Below are positions 46,716 to 55,400 of a DNA stretch of 64,000 bases, piece after piece; within the stretch, counting starts at the first letter, position 1, and each line of letters begins with the position of its first letter. Source of the DNA: Nannocystis sp. RBIL2 (GTDB taxonomy: Bacteria > Myxococcota_A > Polyangia > Nannocystales > Nannocystaceae); assembly GCF_026626745.1 (NCBI RefSeq), contig NZ_JAPNJW010000001.1, positions 2,402,001 through 2,466,000 of the forward strand. The letters are read 5' to 3'. The notes under the pieces were generated by a model that searched no databases, had not been told where the DNA came from, and worked only from the letters and a program-made list of their open reading frames with translations. The translations under genes and the position numbers were made by a program.

Positions 46716-46880
46716 GACACTCCGCCTTTCGCAGGAGAACATCGGACGTGCTCTCCCACGCCGCGCGGTATACCATCGTCCGGGGTGAGTCGCGGATTTA
46801 TTTCGCCGGCGGACCGTAGCGACGCACCGGATCCGCCTCCAGCCGCCACTACAGATCCGCCGTGCCGCGGCGAGGAGACG

Positions 46881-47699
46881 ATGACCTTCGGTCCTGAACG
46901 ACACAGAGAGGACGGGCCCCACGCCTCGCGGCGCCTATGGCGCGAGGGCAGCATCCCGGGGCTCGCGGAGCCGCGAGAGCCCGCCGTAGCGTTCGTGCCG
47001 ATCCCGCCGGTGTCGGTGCGAACGAACTCGGCTTCGGGCTCGAAGTTCCGGCCAGGCCGGCTCGTGGGTACGCTGTTCATGATCGGGGTCTTCGGGGCTA
47101 CTGCGTATGTGGCGGGAGCCGCCCGACCCGGTCTGTTCGTGACCGAGGTGGTGACCGTGCAAAATCACACGAGTCTGCCGGACCCGCCTTCACCTGCACC
47201 GCCCGTGGAGGTCGCACCCCGACCGCCGATCGACCCGCCGCAACCGCGGACCGGCGACGTCGTCATCCCTGCCCCTCTCCCGCAGCCGGCCGCCCCGACC
47301 GCCACGCCGAGTCCTCCTGCCGCTCTGAAGAAATCCACGCGCCGCACCCCCCGAAAAAAATCTCGGCCCCTACCTGCAATCGACGTCGAGCGAGTCAGCG
47401 GCACCCACGGCCTCGGCACGATCGACATTCGTGTGGCCGTCGATCCGCTGCGCCCGCAGCTCCGGCAGTGCCACGCGAGCGCCCTCGATCACGGCCTCCT
47501 CGCCACCGTACAGGTCACCGCCAAGCTGACCGTCCGCGGCGCCGCGGTCGAATCCGTCGCGCCGGTCACCTCGCCCCCTTCGTCGAACTTGTGGCGCTGC
47601 ATCCGAGGTGTTCTGCAACAGGCCACCTTCAAGACGGCGCCGCAGTACGCCGAGGTGACCATCGAGCTGCGCCTCGGTCCCCCGAATCGCCATGAATAG
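46881..47699 (+). CDS. membrane-anchored AgmX/TonB-like domain protein
   Basis: 272 residues from ATG at 46881, with GAGGAG seven bases upstream. One TM helix (LVGTLFMIGVFGATAYVAGAA, about 62-82) precedes a Pro-rich spacer of 90 residues and Lys/Arg patches. The last 95 residues (GTIDIRVAVDPLRPQLRQCHASAL ... VQVTAKLTVRG ... LWRCIRGVLQQATFKTAP) match the AgmX/PglI-type TonB-C-like domain with its Cys pair. The architecture resembles a TonB-like periplasm-spanning protein without ExbB/D neighbours here. It is transcribed divergently from the MoxR operon, so the 165-bp gap may regulate both. Confidence 0.82.
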   Translation: MTFGPERHREDGPHASRRLWREGSIPGLAEPREPAVAFVPIPPVSVRTNSASGSKFRPGRLVGTLFMIGVFGATAYVAGAARPGLFVTEVVTVQNHTSLPDPPSPAPPVEVAPRPPIDPPQPRTGDVVIPAPLPQPAAPTATPSPPAALKKSTRRTPRKKSRPLPAIDVERVSGTHGLGTIDIRVAVDPLRPQLRQCHASALDHGLLATVQVTAKLTVRGAAVESVAPVTSPPSSNLWRCIRGVLQQATFKTAPQYAEVTIELRLGPPNRHE

Positions 47700-47752
47700 C
47701 TCGATGCCTGCGCCGCACTACGATCACCCGTTCGCCACGCACCCACCATCCC

Positions 47753-47796
47753 ACGATTCGCAGCCGGCCGCGACCTCGCCACCGGCCGCGAATCGT
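47753..47796. terminator. bidirectional stem-loop between convergent genes
   Basis: Arms ACGATTCG-(cagc)-CGGCCG (47753-47770) and CGGCCGCGAATCGT (47783-47796) form a 14-bp GC-rich stem with a 4-base bulge. It sits between the AgmX-like gene and the end of the PKS/NRPS/TE operon and is suited to end transcription from both sides; there is no T-tract. Confidence 0.5.
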
Positions 47797-47803
47797 CTGA
47801 TCC

Positions 47804-48739
47804 TCACCGCAGGAACTCGCCCATGCGGCGTGCGATGAGTCCGCTGTCGGGTTCGCTGCCGCTGAACATCGCCGCCGAGTCGGCATCGAGCGGGTGATAC
47901 TTGACCTGCTCGGGCGGCGTGCTGCGCAGCGCGCACGTGTACGACGTATTGAGGTCGAGCTCGATCTCGCCGCGGTCGGGTTTGCCGACCACGATCACCT
48001 CGATCTCGCCCTGGAACGTGCGGGCCGGCTTGTAGCCGAGCATCGCTCGCAGGCCCGCCTCGTACATCTTCATGCGGTGCATGAACAGGTGCTCCTCTGC
48101 CGGGCTCTTGAGGAAGCCTGCCTCGCGCATGAAGGCCGTCACGAACGAGTAGCGGTCCGGCTCGGGCAGCGCCCGGATCTGGTCCATCGGCAGCACCACG
48201 TGGATCCCCAGCATGCGCTCGAAGATGAAGAGGTGGTCCTCGATCGCGCGCAGCTGCAGCGCGTCGGTGCCGGGCAGGCAGGCCCACGGGCGCAGGAACA
48301 CCGGCATCACGTTGAGCAGCAGCGCCACCTCCTCACCCTGGGCTTGCAGCTGGCAGGCCACCTCGTACGACGGCAGGCCGCCCATGCAGAAGCCGCCGAT
48401 GTAATACGGCCCGTGCGGCTGGATCGCGCGGATGTGGCGGAGGTTGTACGCCGCGATCTCCTCGACCGAGCCGAACGGCTCGCGCTCCTCGTCGAAGCCC
48501 GGGGCCTGGCAGCCGTACAGCGACACCGACTCCGGCAGGTGCGGCGCCAGGTAGCGGAAGTACGACGCCCCGCCGTCGGTCGCCGGGAAGAAGAACAGCG
48601 ACGGCCCGCCGGGCGCCCCTTTCTTGAACTGCACGATGTTGGAGGGCACCTCGGCCGCGGCGCGCGCGGTCGTCTGCTCGCGGTTCTTGATCAGCGCGCG
48701 CAGCAGGTCCTGTTTGGTGTTCGACAATGACTGGTCCAT
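47804..48739 (-). CDS. stand-alone alpha/beta-hydrolase thioesterase with Cys nucleophile
   Basis: 311 residues, last gene of the assembly-line operon, 18 bp after the NRPS. About 45 linker residues precede a type I-like thioesterase fold: PSLFFFPATDGGASYFRYLAPHL, VSLYGCQAPGF and GPYYIGGFCMGGLPSYEVA. The nucleophile elbow reads GFCMGG, with Cys118 where Ser is usual. The strand that normally ends in LLD reads LLLNVMP (Asn143), and the usual GDH near the C-terminus reads DADS (Ser287), with His282 nearby. Catalysis is therefore atypical or weakened. It should release the chain from the upstream PCP by hydrolysis or cyclisation, and a Dieckmann role is possible. Confidence 0.85.
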   Translation of the reverse strand: MDQSLSNTKQDLLRALIKNREQTTARAAAEVPSNIVQFKKGAPGGPSLFFFPATDGGASYFRYLAPHLPESVSLYGCQAPGFDEEREPFGSVEEIAAYNLRHIRAIQPHGPYYIGGFCMGGLPSYEVACQLQAQGEEVALLLNVMPVFLRPWACLPGTDALQLRAIEDHLFIFERMLGIHVVLPMDQIRALPEPDRYSFVTAFMREAGFLKSPAEEHLFMHRMKMYEAGLRAMLGYKPARTFQGEIEVIVVGKPDRGEIELDLNTSYTCALRSTPPEQVKYHPLDADSAAMFSGSEPDSGLIARRMGEFLR

Positions 48740-48757
48740 GCTCGTCTCTTTTCGTCC

Positions 48758-51700
48758 TCACGCATCGAGGCGCGCGAGCAGCTCGTGCGCCTCCTCCTCG
48801 CGCAGCCCGGCGAGCATCGCCGTCAGCGCATCGAGATCTCCGCTCGCGGCCGCGGCCCGCAGCCGCGCCAGCTTGATGGCGCTCGCCAGGCCTGCGACCG
48901 TCGGCGCCTGAAACAGTGCGGTCATCGTCAGCGCGACCTCGTGGCGCTGCTTGACCGCGAACAACAGGCGCGCAGCCAGCAGCGAGTGCCCGCCGAGCGC
49001 GAAGAAGTCGTCGTCGCGGCCGGGCGCGCGGCCCGGCAGCAGCTCCGCGAACAGCTCCGCCACCGCCGCCTCGATCGCGTCCGCCGGCGGCGCGTAGCGG
49101 ACCTCCGACTCGACCTGGGCGATCCGTGCAGTCAGCAGCGCCTGGCGGTGCAGCTTGCCGTTCGGCGTGCGCGGCAGCTCCGGCAGCACCACCACCCGCG
49201 CCGGCAGCATGTACGCGGGCAGGCTGCGGCGCAGCGACTCGAGCAGCTCGGCGGTCCGCACCACCTGACCGCTCGCAGCGCACACGAACGCCACCAGCTG
49301 TCGCTCCCCGTCGGGCCCCGGGCGGGCCGCCACCGCCGCCTCGCGCACCGCAGGGTGGCGCGAGAGCGCGTGCTCGATCTCCCCGATCTCGATGCGGTGG
49401 CCGCGGATCTTCACCTGATCGTCGAGGCGCCCGAGGAACTCGAGCTGACCGTCGTCGCGCAGGCGCACCAGGTCGCCGGTGCGGTAGCAGCGGATCGGCG
49501 CAGGCAACAGCCCCGCGGGGTTGTGGTCGACGAAGCGCGCCGCGGTCAACTCCGGGCGGCCGAGGTAGCCGGCGGCCACGCCCTCGCCGGCGATCCACAG
49601 CTCGCCCGGCGCGCCCGGCCCGAGCGGCTGGCCCTCGGGGTCGAGCACGAACACCTGAGTGTTCTCGATCGGTCGGCCGAGAGTGATCGGCTCGCCCGGC
49701 CTCAGGCGGGCGCGCGTCGACCAGATGGTCGTCTCGGTCGGCCCGTACATGTTCCACAGCTCGGCGCAATGTGACGCCAGCCAGTCGACGAGCCCGCGCG
49801 GCGGGTGCTCCCCGCCGCACAGCGCCCGCAGCTCGCGGTCGCCTCGCCACCCGGACGCCACCAGCAGCGACCACGTCGCCGGCGTCGCCTGCATCACGGT
49901 GACCGCCTCCGCGGCCAGCAGCGCCTGCAGCTGCGCCCCGTCGGCCAGCGCCGCCGTGTCGGCCAGCACCAGCCGGGCCCCGTGCGTCAGCGGCAGGAAC
50001 AGCTCGAGCGCCGCGATATCGAAGCCCCAGGTCGTGACCGACAGCAGCACGTCGTCGCCGGCGATCCCCGGCCCGCGCGCCATCGCCGACAGGCAGCTGA
50101 CCAGGTTGCGGTGGCGGACCACCACTCCTTTCGGCGTGCCCGTCGAGCCCGAGGTGTAAAGCACGTACGCGGGGTCCTCGGGGCCGCTGTGATGATTCGC
50201 GGGCTCCGCGACCGCGACGATGGATTCATGACCATGCCGATCCGCGGGATCGAGGCATTCATGATGCTCCGGAGATTCACGCCCATGGCGATTCGTGCCG
50301 CTCGATTCGTGTCCGTGTCGATTCGACGCACCCGAGGAGAGCGCCTCGATCGTCACGCTCCGCGACGAGCCCGGCACCGCCCGCGTCTCGACGTCTCGAA
50401 TGACCAGCGTCGCCCCGCTGTCCTCGATCATGAAGCGCAGCCTGTCCTCCGGGAACGCGGGGTCGAGCGGCAGATAAGCCGCCCCGGCCGCGAGCACCCC
50501 GAGCAGCGCCCCCAGCAGCTCCGCCGAGCGCTCGCCGAGCACCGCCACGATCTGCCCCGGGCCGACCCCGCGCTCGCGCAGCCCCGCCGCGATCGCCTCG
50601 ACCCTGGCCGCGAGCTCGCGATAGCGCCACGTCCGCCCCGCATGCGTCACTGCCGGCGCCTCCGGCGTGCGCGCGGCCTGCTCGCGGATCAGCGCCGACA
50701 ACGTCGATTCGCGGGGGAACGGCGCCGCGGTGCGGTTGTAGGCCAGCACCACCTCGCGCGCGCGCAGCTCGTCGAGCATCGGCGCCGCCTCGATCGCCGC
50801 CACCGGCGCGGCCGCCAGGCCCGCCGCCAGCTGCACGAACGCCTCGACGAAGCGGCTGGCGAACGCCGCCTCGAACAGGTCCGTCGTGTACGTCAGCGTC
50901 CCGCGGGTGCCGCCCGGGCCGGTGACGAACTGGCACTCGAGGTCGAAGGTCGCGACCTCCGGATCGAACGGCCACGCCTCCACGACCGCGCCCGGCAGCG
51001 CCGGCGGCTCGGCGGGCCCTTGCGCGCCGAAGAACACCGAGAACAGCGGCGTGCGGGCCGGGTCGCGCGGCTGTCCCGACAGCTCGACCAGCCGCTCGAA
51101 GCCCACGTCCTTGTGGGCGAACGCCTCGCGGCAGCAGGCGTCGACGCGGCGCAACAGCTCGCGGAACGACAGCCCGCGCGCCACCTCGACGCGCAACACC
51201 ACGGTGCTGACCAGGCAGCCGATCAGCCCCTCGATCCCGCGGTCGTCGCGGTTCGCGTGCGGCGTGCCGACCACCAGATCGCGCGTCCGGCACAGCCGCT
51301 GCAGCGTCACCAGGAACACTGCCAGCAGCGCCGCGAAGCGGGTCACGCCGGCGTCGGCCGCCGCCCGCTGCAGCGCGTGCTCGACCTCGCCGGGCAGGTT
51401 GAACCCGAGCTGGCGCCCGCGGTAGCTCTGCAGCGGCGGCCGCGGCCGCTCTTGCGGCAGCTCGACCACCGGCAGCTCGGCCAGCCGCGCGCGCCAGAAC
51501 TCGAGCGAATCCGCGGCCGCGTGGACCCGCCGCTCCCACGCCACGAAGTCCGCGTGGCCGAGCGCCGGCGCCGGCCCCCTCGCCTCCGCGCCCGCGAGCT
51601 CGGCGGCGTACAGCGGCCCGAGCTCGGCGGCCAGCAGCGCCAGCGAAGCCCCGTCGATCACCAGGTGGTGGAACGCCAGCACGAAGATCGCTCGCTCCGC

Positions 51701-52489
51701 CCCGCAGGCGATCAGGCACGCGCGCACCGGCGGCTCCCGATCGAGCGCGAACGGCCGGCACAGCGCATCGCGGGCCGCCTCGGCGATCGCCGCGTCGTCG
51801 GCGGTAGAATCCAGGCTCAGCCTCATCAGCAGGGGCGACCACGCGGGCAGCACGAGCTGCACCGGGTAACCGTCGAGCTCCGCGAAGGTCGCCCGCAGCG
51901 CCTCGTGCCGGGCCACCACCAGCGCCAGCGCCCGCGCCAGCGCGTCGGCCTCGACCGGCCCGCGCAGCGCATACGCCTGAGTCACCAGATAAGCCGGCCG
52001 CGTGCTGTCGAAGCGCGTCAGAAACCACAACCTGCGCTGCACGCTCGACATCGGCGTGGCAGCCCGCCCGGCCAGCAGCGCCAGCACCTCGGCCTTGGCG
52101 GCGCGCAGCGCCTCGCGGTCAGCGGGCGTCACCACCCCCGGCTCGGCGCGCAGCCGCAGCTGCTCGCCCTCGGCCCACAGCCGGACCCCGCGCTCCACCA
52201 ATCCACCGACCAGCATCGCCGCGCTCACGGCCTCGCGCGCCATCGATTCACCGCTCAGCCTCGCCAAGCTCCCAGGCCTTCCGTCCTCGCGCTCCACCGA
52301 TTCACCGCTCCGAATCGCTGTGCTCACTGGCTTCTCTCCCTCCAACGATGCACCGCTCCGAATCACCGTACTCGCAGGCCTCTCTCCGCCCCCACGCTCC
52401 AGCGATTCCCCGCCCGACATCACCGCGCTCGCAGACCTCTCTCCGACCTCACGCGCCACCGATTCATCGCTCCGCCTCGTCGCGCTCAC
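48758..52489 (-). CDS. NRPS module: TubC docking, C, A (Gly-like code), PCP
   Basis: 1243 residues. The GTG start overlaps the PKS stop (GTGA) with a strong site GGAGGAGG just upstream. Residues 1-82 are a translated minisatellite, then a TubC-type N-terminal docking domain (about 83-142: LVERGVRLWAEGEQLRLRAEPG...TPADREALRAAKAEVLALL). The condensation domain has HHLVIDG (274-280), intact. The adenylation domain has LYTSGSTGTPKGV, NMYGPTETTIW, YRTGDLVR and NGKLHRQ. Its pocket read by alignment to GrsA gives D-I-L-Q-C-G-M-I-W, close to the known glycine code DILQLGLIW. PCP: DDFFALGGHSLL. It condenses the PKS-bound acyl chain with glycine. Confidence 0.94.
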   Translation of the reverse strand: MSATRRSDESVAREVGERSASAVMSGGESLERGGGERPASTVIRSGASLEGEKPVSTAIRSGESVEREDGRPGSLARLSGESMAREAVSAAMLVGGLVERGVRLWAEGEQLRLRAEPGVVTPADREALRAAKAEVLALLAGRAATPMSSVQRRLWFLTRFDSTRPAYLVTQAYALRGPVEADALARALALVVARHEALRATFAELDGYPVQLVLPAWSPLLMRLSLDSTADDAAIAEAARDALCRPFALDREPPVRACLIACGAERAIFVLAFHHLVIDGASLALLAAELGPLYAAELAGAEARGPAPALGHADFVAWERRVHAAADSLEFWRARLAELPVVELPQERPRPPLQSYRGRQLGFNLPGEVEHALQRAAADAGVTRFAALLAVFLVTLQRLCRTRDLVVGTPHANRDDRGIEGLIGCLVSTVVLRVEVARGLSFRELLRRVDACCREAFAHKDVGFERLVELSGQPRDPARTPLFSVFFGAQGPAEPPALPGAVVEAWPFDPEVATFDLECQFVTGPGGTRGTLTYTTDLFEAAFASRFVEAFVQLAAGLAAAPVAAIEAAPMLDELRAREVVLAYNRTAAPFPRESTLSALIREQAARTPEAPAVTHAGRTWRYRELAARVEAIAAGLRERGVGPGQIVAVLGERSAELLGALLGVLAAGAAYLPLDPAFPEDRLRFMIEDSGATLVIRDVETRAVPGSSRSVTIEALSSGASNRHGHESSGTNRHGRESPEHHECLDPADRHGHESIVAVAEPANHHSGPEDPAYVLYTSGSTGTPKGVVVRHRNLVSCLSAMARGPGIAGDDVLLSVTTWGFDIAALELFLPLTHGARLVLADTAALADGAQLQALLAAEAVTVMQATPATWSLLVASGWRGDRELRALCGGEHPPRGLVDWLASHCAELWNMYGPTETTIWSTRARLRPGEPITLGRPIENTQVFVLDPEGQPLGPGAPGELWIAGEGVAAGYLGRPELTAARFVDHNPAGLLPAPIRCYRTGDLVRLRDDGQLEFLGRLDDQVKIRGHRIEIGEIEHALSRHPAVREAAVAARPGPDGERQLVAFVCAASGQVVRTAELLESLRRSLPAYMLPARVVVLPELPRTPNGKLHRQALLTARIAQVESEVRYAPPADAIEAAVAELFAELLPGRAPGRDDDFFALGGHSLLAARLLFAVKQRHEVALTMTALFQAPTVAGLASAIKLARLRAAAASGDLDALTAMLAGLREEEAHELLARLDA
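50164..50345 (-). repeat. Arg-His-Gly-rich repetitive insertion inside the A domain
   Basis: Degenerate units built around GATTC encode NRHGHESSGTNRHGRESPEHHE and ADRHGHES, just ahead of the core-motif LYTSGSTGTPKG. The insertion is in frame and unlike the rest of the A domain in composition (His/Arg/Glu/Ser-rich), so it probably forms a surface loop. Confidence 0.65.
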
Positions 52490-52490
52490 A
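52244..52490 (-). repeat. minisatellite at the PKS/NRPS junction
   Basis: Five degenerate units of about 48-57 bp, each opening CGATTC or CGATGC (52244, 52298, 52346, 52403, 52460), several with CACCGCTC next. The array is translated as the first 82 residues of the NRPS, with repeats of the type SGESVEREDGRPGS. It ends exactly at the internal ATG 52243. Confidence 0.75.
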
Positions 52491-55400
52491 GCCCCTCCTC
52501 CTCCATCGCCGCCGCCAGCTCGCCCGCCGACGCCACTCGCCCGCGGCCCTGCGCCGCCAGCTCCGCGAGCGCCAGCGCCAGCGCGGCCACGCTGCGGTCC
52601 TCGAGGAACAAGGGCGCCGGCGCCTCGACCCGCAGCGCCTCGCGCACTCGATTGCCCAGCCGCATCGCCCCCAGCGAGTCGAGCCCCAGCCGCCGCAGCG
52701 ACAGCGTCGGCGACAGCGCCCCCGGGGCCAGCGCCAGCAGCTCGCCTGCCACCCGCTGCACGAACTGCTCGATCCGCGGCGCCGACGGCTCTCTCGCCAG
52801 CGCCTCCGCCAGCGCCACCAGCTCGGACTGCCCCGACGCCTCCGCGCGCGCCGGCCCGACATCGGTCTCACCGCCCGCCAGCGCCGCGGGCCACAGCCGC
52901 CGGCGCTGGAACGGGTAGGTCGGCAGCGACACGATCGACCCCGCGCGCGGCAACACTGCCGGCCACGCGACCGCCAGCCCGCGCTGGTACAGCCGCGCCA
53001 GCACCTCGAGCAGGTGCGCCCGGCCGCCGCCGCGGCGCAGCGACGACAGCACCCGCGCCGGCGCCCCGTGCTCGGCGATCGTCTGCTCGCACGCGTGCGC
53101 CAGCACCGGGTGCGGGCCGACCTCGAGCAGCACGTCCACGCCGTCGTCGAGCAGCGCGCGCGTCTGCTCGTGGAAGCGCACCGGCTCGAGCGCGTGGCGC
53201 AGCCAGTAGTCGGCGTCCATCTCGGCGCCGTCGATCCGGCGCCCGAGCAGGGTCGAGTAGATCGGGATGTGCCCGCGCTGCGGCGCGACGCCGGCGAGGT
53301 CGTGGGCGAGCGCGCCCGCGATCGGGCGCGACAGCGCGCAGTGGATCGGGAACGGCAGACCGGTGAGGCGCGCGAACGCCCCGGTCGCCTGGAACTCGCC
53401 CACGATCGCAGTCAGCGCCGCGGCCTCGCCGGCCAGCAGGAAGCTGCGCGGGCCGTTGCGGGCCGCCACGCTGACGCGCCCGGCGTGGCGGGCCAGCGCG
53501 AGTTCGAGCGCCGCCGGCGTCGCGTCGACCAGCGCCATCGTCCCGCGCCCCGCGAGCGAGCCGATGAGGCGGCTGCGGCGGGAGATCAGGCGCGCCGCGT
53601 CGTCGAGGGTCAGCGCCCCGGCCACGTGCGCCGCCGCGACCTCGCCCATGCTGTGACCGACGACCGCCGCCGGCTCGACCCCGTAGGCCGCCCACGTGCG
53701 CGCCAGCGCCACCTGCACCGCGAACAGCAGCGGCTGCACGCGCGCCGCGTCCTCCGGCGCCTCGCCGCGGGCCAGCGCCTCCGCCACCGAGAAGCCGGCG
53801 TGGCGCCCGATCGCCGCGTCGCAGGCGTACAGCGCCCGGCGAAACGCCGGCTCGCCCGCCAGCAGCTCGCGGCCCATGCCCGCCCACGCCCCGCCCTGCC
53901 CAGGGAACACCAGAGCCACCCGCGGCGAGCGCAGGGCCGGCCCGCCCGCGTCGGCCCCGCTCGCCAGCGCGCCCGCCAGGCGCTCGCGCAGCCCATCCGT
54001 CGTCTCGGCGACCACCGCGACCCGGTGCGCCAGGTGCTCGCGCCCCAGCGCCGCCGTGTGGCACAGGTCGTCCAGGCCCGGCGCCGCCGGCTCCGTCAGC
54101 GCCGCCACCAACCCGGCCACCCGCTCGCGCAGCGCCTCGCGGGTGTGCGCCGAGACCGGCAACAGCCGCAGCCCCGCCGCCTCGTCACCCGGCTCCTCGA
54201 AAACCCGGACCGCGCCCCGACGCCGCGCCGCCGCGCCCTCGACCGGCACCAGCCGCGGCCCCGCGACTGCCTCTCGCGCCTCCACCGGCACCAGCCGCGT
54301 CCCCGCGACTGCCTCTTGCGCCTCCACCGGCACCAGCCGCGGCCCCGCGACTGCCTCTCGCGCCTCCACCGGCAGCCGCCCTGCCTCCTCGCCCGGCCCG
54401 TCGATCGCGGCGATCCGCACCCCGAGCGTCCACAACGCCGCCGCCGCCGCCGCCAGCTCGCCCGCCCCCGGCCCCTCGCGGCGCATCGACGCGATCGCGT
54501 GCCCCTCGCGCCCCGCGTGCGCCAGGCACTGCTGCAGCGCCGGCGCCAGCACCGGGTGCGGACCTGCCTCGAGGAACAGGTCGGCCCCGCCGCGCACCAG
54601 CCCGTCGATCGCCGCCGCGAACGCCACCGGCGCCCGCAGGTTGCGGGCCCAGTAGCTCGCGCCGAGCGCGCGGCCGTCGATCGCCGCCCCGGTGACCGTC
54701 GACACCAGCGGCACCTGCGTCGGCATGGCGACGATGCCCCCCAGCCCGGCCACCAGCTCGTCGAGCAGCGGCTCGACCTGCGGTCCGTGGGCCGCGTAGG
54801 CCGCCTCGACCAGCGCGCACGGGATCTCCGCCTTCCGGCACTCTTCCGCCAGCCGCTCGAGCGCCGCGCGAGCGCCCGACACCACGGTCGCCTGCGGGCT
54901 GTTGTGGGCCGCGATCGTGACCCCCGCGGACTCGACGATCTGCGCCGCCACCTCGGCCGCGGGCCGCTCGATCAGCATCACCCCGCCGAGCCCGGCGATC
55001 CGCCGCGTCAACCGCCCGCGCAGGCAGATCACGCGCACCGCATCGGCGAGGTCGAGCGCGCCGGCCACGTGGGCCGCCGCCACCTCGCCCGCGCTGTGAC
55101 CGACGATCGCCGCCGGCACCACGCCGTGCGCCCGCCAGGCCGCCGCGATCGCCACCTGCACCGCGAACAGCAGCGGCTGCACCACGTCCGCCTCACGCAG
55201 CCGCGACGCCTGCTGCGGCGCCCACAGCTCGTCCAGCAGCGACCACCCCACCTGCGCCGCGACCTCGCGCTCGCACGCCAGCAGCACCGCCCGCGCCGCC
55301 GGCGAGCTCGCCGAGAGCGCGCGACCCATCCCGAGCCACTGCCCGCCCTGCCCCGAGAACACCAGCACCGGCCGCCGCGACGCGGCCACTCCGGTCACCA

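Noticed and set aside
46470..46880. N-terminal extension of the AgmX-like gene
   Set aside because: Runs antisense to the first MoxR-operon gene; ATG 46881 has a clear ribosome site.
52244..54380. Tandem repeats as a CRISPR array
   Set aside because: Units are coding, degenerate and without unique spacers; no cas genes.
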